Assembly (NCBI GenBank): GCA_013374505.1
Contig: QENJ01000046.1
Coordinates: forward strand, 1-21,248
DNA: 21,248 nt
Direction: 5' to 3'
Source of the DNA: Candidatus Methanophagaceae archaeon
GTDB lineage: Archaea > Halobacteriota > Syntropharchaeia > Alkanophagales > Methanospirareceae
Below, one piece after another: positions 1 to 7,107 of the stretch; the stretch's first letter is position 1; each line of letters begins with the position of its first letter. The translations under genes were made by a program, and so were the position numbers. The notes under the pieces were generated by a model. That model worked only from the letters and a program-made list of their open reading frames with translations. It was not told where the DNA came from and did no database searches.

Positions 1-421
1 ATACCTGCGAGTTTGCTCCACTCACGTATAGTACCACAGGGTCTTCCGCACCGCAGCGCCATCGCCCGATTTCTATATGCGCGAGGCAATGGTTGACACC
101 TATTAACGGTATTTTTAACGCGATAGATAGCGTTCTCGCTGCCGTTGCTACTGTTCTCAAGCACGGGCCCATGCCCGGACCTTGTGAGAATGCTACTGCA
201 TCTAGATCTTTTAACGAATAACCTTCTGCTTCTGCGCCACTTACGGTACGTGAAACCACATCTTTTAGCTCGGATGCGTGATGCTGTGCCGCTTCTCGAG
301 GATGGATACCTCCCTGTGACGGTTTATATGTTGATTCTGCTTCGCATATCGCCTTCTCTTCGCTAACTACTGCCGCACTGAGGTTCCATGCCGTTCCTTC
401 GAGCCCTAAGATGAGAGACAT
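1..421 (-). CDS. kae1: Kae1/TsaD-family tRNA t6A synthesis protein, N-terminal part
   Basis: Catalytic subunit of the archaeal KEOPS complex, which transfers the threonylcarbamoyl group to A37 of ANN-decoding tRNAs in the cytoplasm. The frame is open from the ATG at 421 to the window edge, giving 140 residues. It begins MSLILGLEGTAWN (the family start is IGLEGTA), then GGIHPREAAQHHA (about 38-49), FSQGPGMGPCLR (78-89), GVNHCLAHIE (108-117) with the HxxxH metal ligands H111 and H115, and LYVSGANSQV (131-140), where relatives have YVSGGNTQV. Family assignment rests on these motifs. Whether it is fused to a Bud32 kinase, as in some archaea, cannot be seen. It lies 173 bases downstream of the antiporter gene on the same strand but has its own TATA-like box about 29 bases ahead of the ATG, suggesting a separate, near-leaderless transcript. 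Confidence 0.93.
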   Translation of the reverse strand, partial: MSLILGLEGTAWNLSAAVVSEEKAICEAESTYKPSQGGIHPREAAQHHASELKDVVSRTVSGAEAEGYSLKDLDAVAFSQGPGMGPCLRTVATAARTLSIALKIPLIGVNHCLAHIEIGRWRCGAEDPVVLYVSGANSQV

Positions 422-445
422 AAAAGTTATTCGTGAAATACCGTT

Positions 446-455
446 CTTTAAAAAA
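446..455 (-). promoter_or_regulatory. TATA-like box for kae1, inside a palindrome
   Basis: On the minus strand TTTTTTAAAG lies 25-34 bases before the kae1 ATG, preceded by an A-rich BRE-like stretch. The spacing implies a leaderless or near-leaderless mRNA. The box lies within the inverted repeat GTTCTTT-AAA-AAAGAAC (442-458). Confidence 0.4.
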
Positions 456-594
456 GAACTTTTTCGCGTTACCAAAAAAGTAATAGGTCTTATCATACAA
501 TAAAAAGTAACTTTCAGGACCCATATGGACGATGGGGTGCATAAAGATTCAGTGCCGTTTGCGCGGTTTACCGTTCCTGCATCTTATGCTACTT

Positions 595-1776
595 TTAGCC
601 ATTTTGTGCTTTTGCTATGTCTTTTACTTTATGCATCCGCCTGAATATTGTTGGACAGCTTATACTCGTTATTATCGCGAGCATTATGATTGCCGATTCC
701 ATTGATGTGCCTATCAAGTTGAGTTCCAATCCAACCGCAGCCATCGCGATTATCAAACTCATTCTCGAAGAGAGTAAAACGCCAGCAGAAATGCTATCCT
801 TCCAGGAATGCCGTAACCGCAAAAGCAGAGCCGGTACTATCTTCACCGCGAATGCAATAAATAGAATCTCTGCAAGAATTAGATAAATACCTACCTCCGC
901 AAAAGCACCGACATCAAATTGCATTCCTATGTTTATAAAAAAAATCGGTATGAGGAATCCATAGCCTATTCCGTAAAGTTTCTGCTCGAGTACGGTCCCT
1001 CCACGGAACAATAGCGCAAGCATCACACCGGCAAGAAACGCACCCAGTATGGCTTCTACATTCGCGATCTCAGACAAAGCAACGAATACGAGCAATAATG
1101 CGAATGCCGCTCTTACACCCATCTCTGACGGGTGGTTCGATTTGAACCATGCGGATAGCCGATCCGGATAGTGCCAGATCGCAAGCTTACCCACATAATA
1201 CACCACAAAAAACAGAACGAATATGAGTGCAATCAAAGACATCTCCCATGTGACTCCCTTCTCAAAATGCAGTGTGTACAACGTAACGAGCAGCACGGCA
1301 CCAAAATCGGCAATGAACGTCGCTATGAGTGTCGTCTGCCCAAAATCTGTCTTTAACATCCCCAGTTCCCTTATCGTGGGCACTACCAATCCAACCGCAG
1401 AGGTTGAGAGAAGGATCGCGAGATACAACCCATAGCCCAGTTTTGAGGTTAAAAAGACCGAAAGCCCAAGCGTGAGGATGAAGATACAAATACCGAGGAG
1501 AAACGGTTTCACACCATAAATTTCAACCTTCGAGAAATCTATCTCCAGCCCTGCTAAAAACATCAGAAATATAAGTCCAAAGCCCGCAAGGAAGTCTATA
1601 ATTATGAGTCCTTCGGTATCGAGAGATAAGCCCAGCACACCCAGGAATATACCGAAGATGATTTCGCCTACTACCGCCGGAACGCCTATTCTGCCAGAAA
1701 TAAGCGGAATAATGAATGCGAAGATTGCTATCGTTAACAAAAGTATGTAGGGGCTTATAGTTATGGTCATGGGCAT
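595..1776 (-). CDS. CPA2-family cation/proton antiporter (KefB/NapA-like membrane domain)
   Basis: Integral membrane antiporter of about 393 residues, very hydrophobic throughout, with roughly 12 predicted membrane segments. Family signs are GRIGVPAVVGEIIFG near residue 30, FLMFLAGLEIDFS near 71-83, LSTSAVGLVVPTIRE near 124-138, and FIADFGAVLL near 155-164. D157 (D158 from the GTG) sits where electrogenic CPA2 members have DD, electroneutral ones ND and KefC QD; here the pair reads AD. Ion specificity (K+ or Na+) cannot be told. The ATG at 1776 overlaps the TGA of the upstream KTN gene by one base; a GTG at 1779 is an alternative giving one more residue. It ends without a C-terminal RCK domain, so the neighbouring KTN/Usp protein probably supplies the nucleotide-sensing part. 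Confidence 0.85.
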   Translation of the reverse strand: MPMTITISPYILLLTIAIFAFIIPLISGRIGVPAVVGEIIFGIFLGVLGLSLDTEGLIIIDFLAGFGLIFLMFLAGLEIDFSKVEIYGVKPFLLGICIFILTLGLSVFLTSKLGYGLYLAILLSTSAVGLVVPTIRELGMLKTDFGQTTLIATFIADFGAVLLVTLYTLHFEKGVTWEMSLIALIFVLFFVVYYVGKLAIWHYPDRLSAWFKSNHPSEMGVRAAFALLLVFVALSEIANVEAILGAFLAGVMLALLFRGGTVLEQKLYGIGYGFLIPIFFINIGMQFDVGAFAEVGIYLILAEILFIAFAVKIVPALLLRLRHSWKDSISAGVLLSSRMSLIIAMAAVGLELNLIGTSMESAIIMLAIITSISCPTIFRRMHKVKDIAKAQNG

Positions 1777-2918
1777 CACACCACAGTTAGAACAGAGCAG
1801 GGCGCGTCATTTATTATCTTCTTTATTATGTCCGCCCGAATAACCCCTGTGCCACGCCAGGGAAGCACAGTAAGTTCGTAATTACCGCTTTTCACCTCTT
1901 TTACCGCCTCTATCATTGGATTGCCTTCTACCCACTCCTCAATAATGTGTACGTTCCCTTTTTCACACAATTTCCTTATCCCATCTATTAACTCTCTAGG
2001 TACCTCCTCCAGAACAAGCAGATACATCTTTGCACCGCATAAACGCGCCATCTGGACCGAATACTTACCTACACTCTCTGCGGTCTCGGAAGCATCCAGA
2101 AGTGCAAGAACCTGGTTGTAATATCTTAACGTTCGCGCTACAAGGACTGGCAGGGATGCCGTCCGTATCAACTGCAATACAACGCTTCTTCCAAACAATC
2201 TATCTAAAAACCCGAGTTCTTCCGGCCCTATTACTATACAGTCCGGGGAATAAAAGTGCTTTTCTACCGTGTCTAATATTATACACGCATGATTACGAAG
2301 ATACTTTCTTAGAATGCCCATTGATTCTTCCTTTTCCGGGAGTATCGTAAGTGGAACACCCATATCATTAGCCATGAATTCCAGCTCTTTTCCGTCTCTG
2401 TCTCCTGACTTTACCGCCGTTATTTCCCCCATCGCAACTGAACTAATCAACAATGCTTCTTTGAACGCTTTGTTCACCGAATCGTTATTGAGAATAGGAA
2501 CGAGGAGTTTCTTGAATGGCCTCCCGCTTTCATCAGGACGCATCATGTCGGCAACGATATTTGCTACTATCTTTGTGGGCTGCATAACGTGCTCAACGCC
2601 AAGTTCATTGAACCGTGCTCTAGCTTCCGGGTCTTCAACCCGAACCATTATCCGGGGAACGCCGTGTTCCTTCGCAATAGCCGCCGCGCGGTAGTTCGCC
2701 TCGTCACTACCTGTGAGCAAGATAAATGCCGTGGCATCTTCCAGACCCGCTTGCATCAATAGCTTTTCGTCACTTCCATCGCCTATAATCACTTGCACAC
2801 CCTCTAACTCAGAAAGCTCTTCTCGTTTTTGCGGCTCTATCTCAATGATCACAGATTCCGACAACTGAGCTGCTAATTCTTTCCCCGCTCTTCCGCCACC
2901 AACAATGATATTCTTCAT
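1776..2918 (-). CDS. KTN/TrkA-N domain protein with tandem UspA-like domains
   Basis: Cytoplasmic regulatory protein of about 380 residues. It starts MKNIIVGGGRAGKELAAQL, a Rossmann nucleotide loop (GGGRAG), followed by VIIEIEPQ with the acidic residue expected for NAD(H) binding, then IIGDGSDEKLLMQAG and LLTGSDEANYRAA, typical of TrkA-N/RCK domains (1 to about 125). The rest (about 140-380) looks like two UspA-type alpha/beta units, starting near RPFKKLLVPILN and RYYNQVLALLDASE. The frame is open upstream to 3197, but the domain begins exactly at this ATG and the extra 93 residues overlap polB's promoter and 5' end, so 2918 is chosen. Its stop overlaps the antiporter start (TGATG), indicating translational coupling and a two-part transporter that senses NAD or nucleotide. 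The ligand is inferred. Confidence 0.82.
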   Translation of the reverse strand: MKNIIVGGGRAGKELAAQLSESVIIEIEPQKREELSELEGVQVIIGDGSDEKLLMQAGLEDATAFILLTGSDEANYRAAAIAKEHGVPRIMVRVEDPEARARFNELGVEHVMQPTKIVANIVADMMRPDESGRPFKKLLVPILNNDSVNKAFKEALLISSVAMGEITAVKSGDRDGKELEFMANDMGVPLTILPEKEESMGILRKYLRNHACIILDTVEKHFYSPDCIVIGPEELGFLDRLFGRSVVLQLIRTASLPVLVARTLRYYNQVLALLDASETAESVGKYSVQMARLCGAKMYLLVLEEVPRELIDGIRKLCEKGNVHIIEEWVEGNPMIEAVKEVKSGNYELTVLPWRGTGVIRADIIKKIINDAPCSVLTVV

Positions 2919-2965
2919 CTCATTTAACTCGCAGTACCGATTTACATAAGATTTAACCGCACCAT

Positions 2966-2981
2966 CTTTAAAAAATTTAAT
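2966..2981. promoter_or_regulatory. AT-rich divergent promoter between the KTN gene and polB
   Basis: CTTTAAAAAATTTAAT can be read as a TATA-like box in either direction. It lies about 48-60 bases ahead of both polB (3029) and the KTN gene (2918), which leaves leaders of roughly 20-30 nt. It is the only obvious AT-rich element in this 110-base divergent gap. Confidence 0.45.
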
Positions 2982-3028
2982 GGTGAGAGAGATAACTAAA
3001 TTCAGAAGATATAGGGAAACGACCAGAA

Positions 3029-5536
3029 ATGAAGAAAGAGGGTTTTCTACTTGATATTGGATACATAACGGAAAAAGATGACGCGGGAAAAGAAAAGCCT
3101 GTGATACGATTGTGGTGCAAGGACAAAGAAGGCGAGAACTTTGTTGTGATAGACAAAAACTTCGAGCCGTATTTCTATGCTGTTCCTTATACTTCACAGT
3201 TTTATGCCCACGAAGGTAGTGCAGAAGAAAAAAAGCAGCAGGTAGAGAAGATTAGGATCTATAGAGATAATGGCACTATAAGAATAAAACGGGTGGAATT
3301 TTGCCAGCGGAAATTACTCGGGGTGAATCAGAAGGGTTTGAAAATTTTCGTGGAGCATCCGAGACACGTGCCACTGTTACGAGAGGTGGTCAGAAAAGAG
3401 GGTCTTACCGTGCTGGAGGCTGATATTCTATTTGCAATACGATACTTGATAGACAAGCAACTGCGGCCTTTTGACGGTGTAACTGTGGAAGGCGAAGAAA
3501 TAGCTCTGGACTATGCGGATACTGCTATTCTCGCTTCAAACGTATCATACAAAAAGATGGCTGAGAGTGATTTGCCCGAACTCAAAATTTTGTCGTTCGA
3601 TTGCGAGATGGCGGCTTCCGTGGGGATGCCATCGCCAAATAGGGACCCCATAATAATCATATCCGTAGCATACCACGCGGCAAATGAAGTAAAAGCGGAG
3701 TTATTTGTGATGTCGGATGAAGAATACCGCGTAGGTGACGACAGAAGAGTTTTAAAAGATTTTTTCGCGTTCGTGGCAGAGCTCAAGCCCGAGATCATCG
3801 TGGGCTACAATTCTGATAGTTTTGATTGGCCATATATAAAAGAAAGGGCAAACAAACATGGTATTCGCATGAAGCTGGGTGCTGATGGCAGTACAGTACA
3901 ATATGAAAAGGGTCGGGCACTACCGGGCGTAAATATCACGGGTATGCTTAACGTGGACCTGTTTAAGCTGGCAAAACGTGATCTGGACAGCGTGAAGGTG
4001 AAAACACTGGAGAATGTGTCTGAGTTTCTCGGCGTGATGAATAAAGACGAAAGAGTGAATTTATCGCCGCGAGAGATTACCGAATGCTGGTACGATAGTT
4101 CTACACGTGAGCGCTTATACGAGTACGCAAAGGCGGATGCCGTTAGCACGTTAGGTATCGCGACAAAGGTGTTACCGCTGCAAATTGAGCTATCCAAGAT
4201 GGTTGGTTATCCTCTGGACGAGTTAGCAAAGATGGGGCGAGGCCGCCAGGTAGAATCATTTTTGACTATAGAGGCGTTTAAAAAAGGTGAGCTTGTACCA
4301 CCAAAGAGCGGGGGCGAGAAAACTTTCGAGGGCGGGTTCGTACTGCCACCCGTAAAGGGACTGCATGAGGATGTTATCGCGCTCGACTTTTCATCCATGT
4401 ATCCCACAATTATGATCTCTTTTAATGTCTCCCCAGATACTTTTGTGGACTCACGGGAAGCAACGGGGGAGGATTTGTATATTGCACCAGAAGTGGGGCA
4501 TGCATTCAAAAAGTCGCCAGACGGGTTCTTTAAGAGAATAATGAGTGATTTAATCACGAGGCGGAGGCAGATAAAGGCGGAGATGAATACTCATGCCAAA
4601 AATTCGGATGAATATCGGTTATTGGATATACGACAGCAGAGTATCAAGATACTCACGAACAGTTTTTATGGATACACCGGATGGAGCGCCGCGAAGTTTT
4701 ACAAGCGCGAATGTGCCGAAGCGACAACCGCATGGGGGCGTTACTTTATAAAACGCACGGTGGAGGTAGCGGAGGAACTCGGATTAGAAGTCATTTACGG
4801 CGATACTGATAGCGTATTCGCTAAACTTCCCACGGGCGATGATGTGCAGGATATAAGAGAAGTGACCAGGGAGAAGGCGAGGGCGGTTTCGGAGAAGATT
4901 TCAACGGAGTTCCCGCTTGAACTTGAGATTCAGGACTTCTTCAAAGCAATTTTCTTTACCGGGAAGAAGAAGCGGTATGCCGCGCTTACCGACAAAGACG
5001 AAATCGTAGTTCGCGGTTTGGAAGTGCGCCGCGGGGACTGGTGCGAACAGGCGAAGGAGATGCAGACAGAAGTGATAGATATGATACTGAGACAAAAAGA
5101 CCCCGAAAAAGCAGCAAAGTACGTTAAAAACGTTATACATGACTTTAAAGACGGTAAAGTACCATTACAGAAGCTAATAATACACAAAACACTCACCCGA
5201 AAGATAAGCGCATATGAAACAAAGCAAGCGCATGTTATAGCTGCCGAACGTGCCTTAACTTCGTCTTTTAACATTGAATACGAAGTGGGCTCGAAGATCC
5301 CGTATGTTATAATAAAAGGTGGGGGGAAGACGAGTGACCGCGCGTTCCCGGTAGATATTATAGAAAGAGGTGCAGGGCTTGAAATATACGCAGAGAGCCA
5401 CAAATACCTGATTGACGTCTCGTACTATGTCCGCCATCAGCTAATACCTGTTGCACATAGGGTGTTGCAACTTTTTGGTTATGAGGTTTCATCATTTGAA
5501 GATGTGGGGCAAAAGACATTAGGTCAGTGGTTTTGA
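3029..5536 (+). CDS. polB: Family B DNA polymerase with proofreading exonuclease
   Basis: Archaeal PolB of 835 residues, close to the usual 770-880, for DNA synthesis and 3'-5' proofreading. The exonuclease motifs are complete: Exo I LSFDCE (D191, E193), Exo II GYNSDSFDW (N261, D266), Exo III YAKAD (Y366, D370). The polymerase motifs are also complete: motif A ALDFSSMYPT (D453), motif B KILTNSFYGY (540-549), motif C YGDTDSVF (D592, D594) and the thumb KKKRY (646-650). All catalytic residues are present, so it should be active. The last eight residues QKTLGQWF are a textbook PIP box (QxxLxxWF), predicting binding to the PCNA clamp. It is divergent from the KTN gene, followed by the histone after 58-70 bases, and contains no intein. 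Confidence 0.97.
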   Translation: MKKEGFLLDIGYITEKDDAGKEKPVIRLWCKDKEGENFVVIDKNFEPYFYAVPYTSQFYAHEGSAEEKKQQVEKIRIYRDNGTIRIKRVEFCQRKLLGVNQKGLKIFVEHPRHVPLLREVVRKEGLTVLEADILFAIRYLIDKQLRPFDGVTVEGEEIALDYADTAILASNVSYKKMAESDLPELKILSFDCEMAASVGMPSPNRDPIIIISVAYHAANEVKAELFVMSDEEYRVGDDRRVLKDFFAFVAELKPEIIVGYNSDSFDWPYIKERANKHGIRMKLGADGSTVQYEKGRALPGVNITGMLNVDLFKLAKRDLDSVKVKTLENVSEFLGVMNKDERVNLSPREITECWYDSSTRERLYEYAKADAVSTLGIATKVLPLQIELSKMVGYPLDELAKMGRGRQVESFLTIEAFKKGELVPPKSGGEKTFEGGFVLPPVKGLHEDVIALDFSSMYPTIMISFNVSPDTFVDSREATGEDLYIAPEVGHAFKKSPDGFFKRIMSDLITRRRQIKAEMNTHAKNSDEYRLLDIRQQSIKILTNSFYGYTGWSAAKFYKRECAEATTAWGRYFIKRTVEVAEELGLEVIYGDTDSVFAKLPTGDDVQDIREVTREKARAVSEKISTEFPLELEIQDFFKAIFFTGKKKRYAALTDKDEIVVRGLEVRRGDWCEQAKEMQTEVIDMILRQKDPEKAAKYVKNVIHDFKDGKVPLQKLIIHKTLTRKISAYETKQAHVIAAERALTSSFNIEYEVGSKIPYVIIKGGGKTSDRAFPVDIIERGAGLEIYAESHKYLIDVSYYVRHQLIPVAHRVLQLFGYEVSSFEDVGQKTLGQWF

Positions 5537-5560
5537 TTAGGTAGTAGAGGGTTGACTACC

Positions 5561-5576
5561 GAAAAGCTTTTATATA
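5561..5576 (+). promoter_or_regulatory. Strong BRE/TATA promoter of the histone gene
   Basis: GAAAAGCTTTTATATA is a near-ideal archaeal promoter, with purine/A-rich BRE-like bases followed by TTTATATA centred near 5572. Transcription should start near 5598-5600. Its first 13 bases recur ahead of the ATPase gene at 15539. Confidence 0.7.
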
Positions 5577-5606
5577 CTATCGCATTACCTAATCATGGTG
5601 ATGAAA

Positions 5607-5807
5607 ATGGCACAACTACCAATTGCACCAGTAACGCGATTAGTAAGAAACGCGGGTGCAGAGAGAGTAAGCGAAGAAGCAAGTGCGGCATTAGTAGAGA
5701 TATTAGAGGCAGAAGGCGAAAAAATAGCAAAGAAAGCCGTAAGCCTAGCTAAGCATGCCGGACGGAAAACAGTGAAAAAGGAAGACATAGACGAAGCTAT
5801 GCAGTAA
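5607..5807 (+). CDS. Archaeal histone (HMf family)
   Basis: Single histone-fold protein of 66 residues that forms dimers and wraps DNA. It starts MAQLPIAPVTRLVRNAGAER, matching the HMf start (ELPIAPIGRIIKDAGAER), continues with SLAKHAGRKTVKKEDI (relatives have KLARHAGRKTIKAEDI) and ends at the third helix without a tail. Three in-frame ATGs lie at 5595, 5601 and 5607. The family alignment and the GGTGAT just upstream favour 5607, while the TATA spacing predicts transcription from about 5598-5600, so a start at 5601 (two more residues) is possible. It has its own promoter and terminator and is probably highly expressed. Confidence 0.95.
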   Translation: MAQLPIAPVTRLVRNAGAERVSEEASAALVEILEAEGEKIAKKAVSLAKHAGRKTVKKEDIDEAMQ

Positions 5808-5820
5808 AACGAACTATGTG

Positions 5821-5858
5821 AAGGGGCGAATCATAATTTCACCCCTTTTTATTTTTTT
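5821..5858 (+). terminator. Hairpin plus T-run terminator after the histone gene
   Basis: AAGGGG (5821-5826) pairs with CCCCTT (5842-5847), with an additional inner GAA/TTC pairing. The hairpin is followed by TTTTTATTTTTTT to 5858. It starts 14 bases after the histone stop. Archaeal termination at T-runs is established; use of this one is inferred. Confidence 0.6.
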
Positions 5859-6001
5859 CCCCCGTATTTCGACAGTACAGTTGAATTTTACAGTGAAATC
5901 ACTATATCCGCAAGTTTTACCGTGGAGTGCACGGAGAACGCAAGAAGCATCAGAAAACACAAGCAGGGATTGGAATGGTCTTAAACTCTACGCCCTTGGC
6001 G

Positions 6002-6032
6002 ATCTCCGCGGTGATAAATCGCGAGATTTTTA
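6002..6032 (+). terminator. Terminator-like hairpin with T5
   Basis: ATCTC-CGCG pairs across GTGATAAAT with CGCG-AGAT, apart from one bulged base, and TTTTT follows. It lies about 195 bases after the histone stop, so it may end a separate small transcript. Confidence 0.3.
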
Positions 6033-6045
6033 GGCAGTGCCCGTT

Positions 6046-6067
6046 CAACATATAAATGTTGTTTTTT
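6046..6067 (+). terminator. Terminator-like hairpin with T6
   Basis: The perfect stem CAACAT/ATGTTG closes a four-base ATAA loop and is followed at once by TTTTTT. It would insulate ftsY from upstream transcription. Because TATAAA sits in the loop it could instead be a promoter element, though it is too far from ftsY to be its main one. Confidence 0.35.
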
Positions 6068-6102
6068 ATAGTTGATTTTGCTTGAACGCTGGTTATCCTC
6101 AC

Positions 6103-6110
6103 TTTATATC
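6103..6110 (+). promoter_or_regulatory. TATA-like box of ftsY
   Basis: TTTATATC is centred about 48 bases ahead of the ftsY ATG, giving a leader of roughly 23 nt that contains a purine-rich GGCAAGAAGAA just before the start. Confidence 0.5.
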
Positions 6111-6154
6111 TGTTGTGATGTTACATTACAATAGGGTGTGCAAGGCAAGAAGAA

Positions 6155-7090
6155 ATGTTTGAGAATCTACGAAAGAAGCTAAAAATCTTTTCTAAAACAG
6201 TCGAGGAGAAAGTAATAGCGAAGGGGAAAGCGGCAATAGGTGGCGAGACGATTTTAGATGAGAAAGACCTGAAAAAGCCGTTAGAAGAGTTAGAAATAGC
6301 GTTATTAGAAAGTGATACTGCACTGTCCGTGGTGGAAGAGTTAACTCGCCGTGTGAAGGCGGAACTGGTGGGTAAAAAGGTAAAACGGGGCACAAACACA
6401 GAAGAGTTAGTGGAGGACACACTAAAGGGTGCTTTGTTAGACATTCTTTCTGCGGAAAAGCTTGATTTTGATGAGTTTGTGGCGAAAGGGGAAAAGCCAT
6501 TAAATCTCGCTTTTATCGGTGTGAATGGAACGGGGAAGACGACTACTATCGCGAAGGTAGCACAGAAGTTGCTTTCAGCAGGGCATTCGGTGGTGATTGC
6601 GGCTGCAGATACGTACAGAGCGGGTGCAACTGAACAGATAGAGTGTCATGCGTCTAATTTAGGGGTAAAACTGATAAAGCATCAATATGGTTCAGATCCC
6701 GCAGCAGTTGTATATGATGCGTTGAAATATGCGAAAGCGAACAGAATAGAGGTAGTTCTGGCAGATACCGCAGGGCGAATGCACACCTCGGTAAATCTCA
6801 TGGAGCAGTTGAGGAAGATATGCCGGGTGACGAAGCCGGACATGGTAATATTCGTGGATGAAGCGATTGCGGGGAACGACGCGGTGGAAAGGGCGAAGAA
6901 ATTCGATGAAGTCGTGGGGATAGATGCCTCGATATTAACCAAGTTAGACATAGATATGAAAGGTGGGGCGGCGATTTCTATCGCGCATTCCACTTCCAAG
7001 CCCATAATATTCATGGGCACCGGGCAGGGATATGAAGACCTGGAGAAGTTTGATGCGGAATGGCTGGTGGATACGTTGTTGAGTGAATAA
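6155..7090 (+). CDS. ftsY: Signal recognition particle receptor FtsY
   Basis: SRP-family GTPase of 311 residues that docks ribosome-SRP complexes at the membrane for cotranslational export. A short basic N-terminus (KKLKIFSKTVEEKV) and helical N domain (to about 100) precede the G domain: G1 GVNGTGKTTT (122-131), DTYRAGATEQ (152-161), DTAGR (204-208), TKLD (262-265) with DMKGGAA after it, and the closing GTGQGYEDLEKF (288-299). The N-terminal extension is short, as usual in archaea; the absence of an M domain separates it from SRP54. Where many FtsY have FVGDALAGND this one reads FVDEAIAGND, a mild deviation near the G domain surface. The unknown gene at 7108 follows after 17 bases, probably on the same mRNA. 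Confidence 0.96.
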   Translation: MFENLRKKLKIFSKTVEEKVIAKGKAAIGGETILDEKDLKKPLEELEIALLESDTALSVVEELTRRVKAELVGKKVKRGTNTEELVEDTLKGALLDILSAEKLDFDEFVAKGEKPLNLAFIGVNGTGKTTTIAKVAQKLLSAGHSVVIAAADTYRAGATEQIECHASNLGVKLIKHQYGSDPAAVVYDALKYAKANRIEVVLADTAGRMHTSVNLMEQLRKICRVTKPDMVIFVDEAIAGNDAVERAKKFDEVVGIDASILTKLDIDMKGGAAISIAHSTSKPIIFMGTGQGYEDLEKFDAEWLVDTLLSE

Positions 7091-7107
7091 AAAGGGGAAG
7101 AGAGAAG

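Larger units (their letters stand above)
5859..6154. other. Gene-free stretch with terminator-like hairpins ahead of ftsY
   Basis: Together with the histone terminator this is a 347-base gap with no credible protein. A TATA-like CACTATAT lies near 5899-5906. Two further hairpins with T-runs follow, at 6002-6032 and 6046-6067, then the likely ftsY promoter at 6103-6110. Short frames here cross the hairpins and resemble nothing recognised. No tRNA, rRNA or CRISPR repeat is seen. A small RNA of about 100 nt (about 5930-6032) is possible but unproven. Confidence 0.4.

Noticed and set aside
145..366. Plus-strand 73-codon frame
   Set aside because: It lies antisense to kae1, whose minus-strand translation shows strong family motifs.
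1131..1152. GGTTCGATTTGAACC, reminiscent of a tRNA T-arm
   Set aside because: It is inside the antiporter coding sequence and no acceptor or anticodon stems surround it.
2919..3197. 93-residue N-terminal extension of the KTN protein
   Set aside because: It precedes the exact Rossmann start, overlaps the polB 5' end and promoter, and has no family similarity.
5818..6033. 71-codon plus-strand frame after the histone gene
   Set aside because: It runs through the histone terminator hairpin and T-run, has no ribosome binding site and resembles nothing.
5975..6055. Frame starting MVLNSTPLAISAVINREIF
   Set aside because: Only 26 codons, crosses two hairpins; protein-like in appearance but no family recognised and no promoter of its own.
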